A DNA stretch of 56,478 bases from an uncultured Clostridia bacterium (GTDB taxonomy: Bacteria > Bacillota > Clostridia > TANB77 > CAG-508): positions 22,836-79,313 of the forward strand of contig CAOXTD010000008.1 in the NCBI GenBank assembly GCA_948560265.1, in the 5' to 3' direction. Under the pieces are notes generated by a model. The model saw only the letters and a list, made by a program, of their open reading frames with translations. It was not told where the DNA came from and did no database searches. A program made the position numbers and the translations under genes. Every line of letters starts with the position of its first letter. The stretch's first letter is position 1. Positions 56,399 to 56,478 of this stretch are shown piece after piece.

Positions 56399-56478
56399 TA
56401 ATATATTGACATTATATGATACATATTGATAAAATAAAACAAAATGTTATAACTATAATACAAAGTAAAATGTATCTA
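56399..56478 (+). promoter_or_regulatory. Possible promoter at the right edge of the window
   Basis: TTGACA (56406-56411) is followed at 18 bp by TAAAAT (56430-56435), and TATAAT lies at 56454-56459. The gene it would serve is outside the window. Confidence 0.35.

Noticed and set aside
1..56478. CRISPR arrays, rRNA genes, intact insertion sequences or prophage
   Set aside because: No regularly spaced direct repeats, rRNA-like sequence, transposase or phage structural genes were seen in any part of the window.

Overview
The window is AT-rich chromosomal DNA from a low-GC Gram-positive bacterium, most likely an uncultured gut-type member of class Clostridia. The evidence is the radA-disA pair, the rimP-nusA-ylxR-ylxQ-infB-rbfA-nrnA-truB operon, rubrerythrin, a SpoVB/MurJ-type flippase, Gram-positive CpsB/C/D-type capsule regulation, a sortase, and near-universal AGGAGG Shine-Dalgarno (SD) sites. 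TGA is read as stop (genetic code 11). No rRNA, CRISPR array, intact transposase or prophage was seen.

Layout. 1-1300: probable end of a tRNA gene, two small unknown genes and non-coding DNA. 1305-9282: HU, a SpoVB-like flippase, radA (frameshifted in its zinc finger), disA, a membrane-anchored cyclophilin and mutS2. 9377-10900: a pilin-like secreted protein with a C-type-lectin-like end. 11185-19300: the translation and transcription-factor operon, then rubrerythrin. 20036-33910: an exopolysaccharide/capsule operon with an unusual BY-kinase, an LCP ligase, the priming transferase, three GT4 glycosyltransferases, a Wzy-like polymerase, LicD, the Wzx flippase, and CpsC/CpsD/CpsB. 33929-37546: an AraC regulator, then a HerA/VirB4-like ATPase paired with a cysteine-rich protein. 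37650-39775: a tetrahydrofolate riboswitch and a dedicated folate ECF transporter. 39841-44745: an Xre repressor divergent from a sortase/cohesin/dockerin cell-surface cassette. 44829-51355: a membrane protein, lexA, an MreB homologue, a TetR regulator, an acyl-CoA ligase and an unknown protein. 51522-52196: tRNA-Met, then a tRNA-Tyr split by a group I intron, followed by a short ORF resembling the start of a homing-endonuclease family. 52305-56362: a cupin, Xre, a lipase, a GT51 transglycosylase and an MFS transporter.

How it works together. Most of the window is housekeeping and envelope biology. The accessory signals that stand out are five. (1) A compact sortase + HPQTG-anchored cohesin + dockerin surface protein set lies behind a promoter overlapped by three 17-bp palindromes. 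(2) A self-splicing-type intron interrupts the anticodon loop of tRNA-Tyr. (3) A family of hairpin-forming repeats (REPIN-like) sits just upstream of the Shine-Dalgarno sites of radA, rimP and nrnA. (4) A HerA-type ATPase is paired with a 14-cysteine protein. (5) A BY-kinase carries an approximately 480-residue coiled-coil tail. All functions are inferred by reading the sequence; no database search was run.
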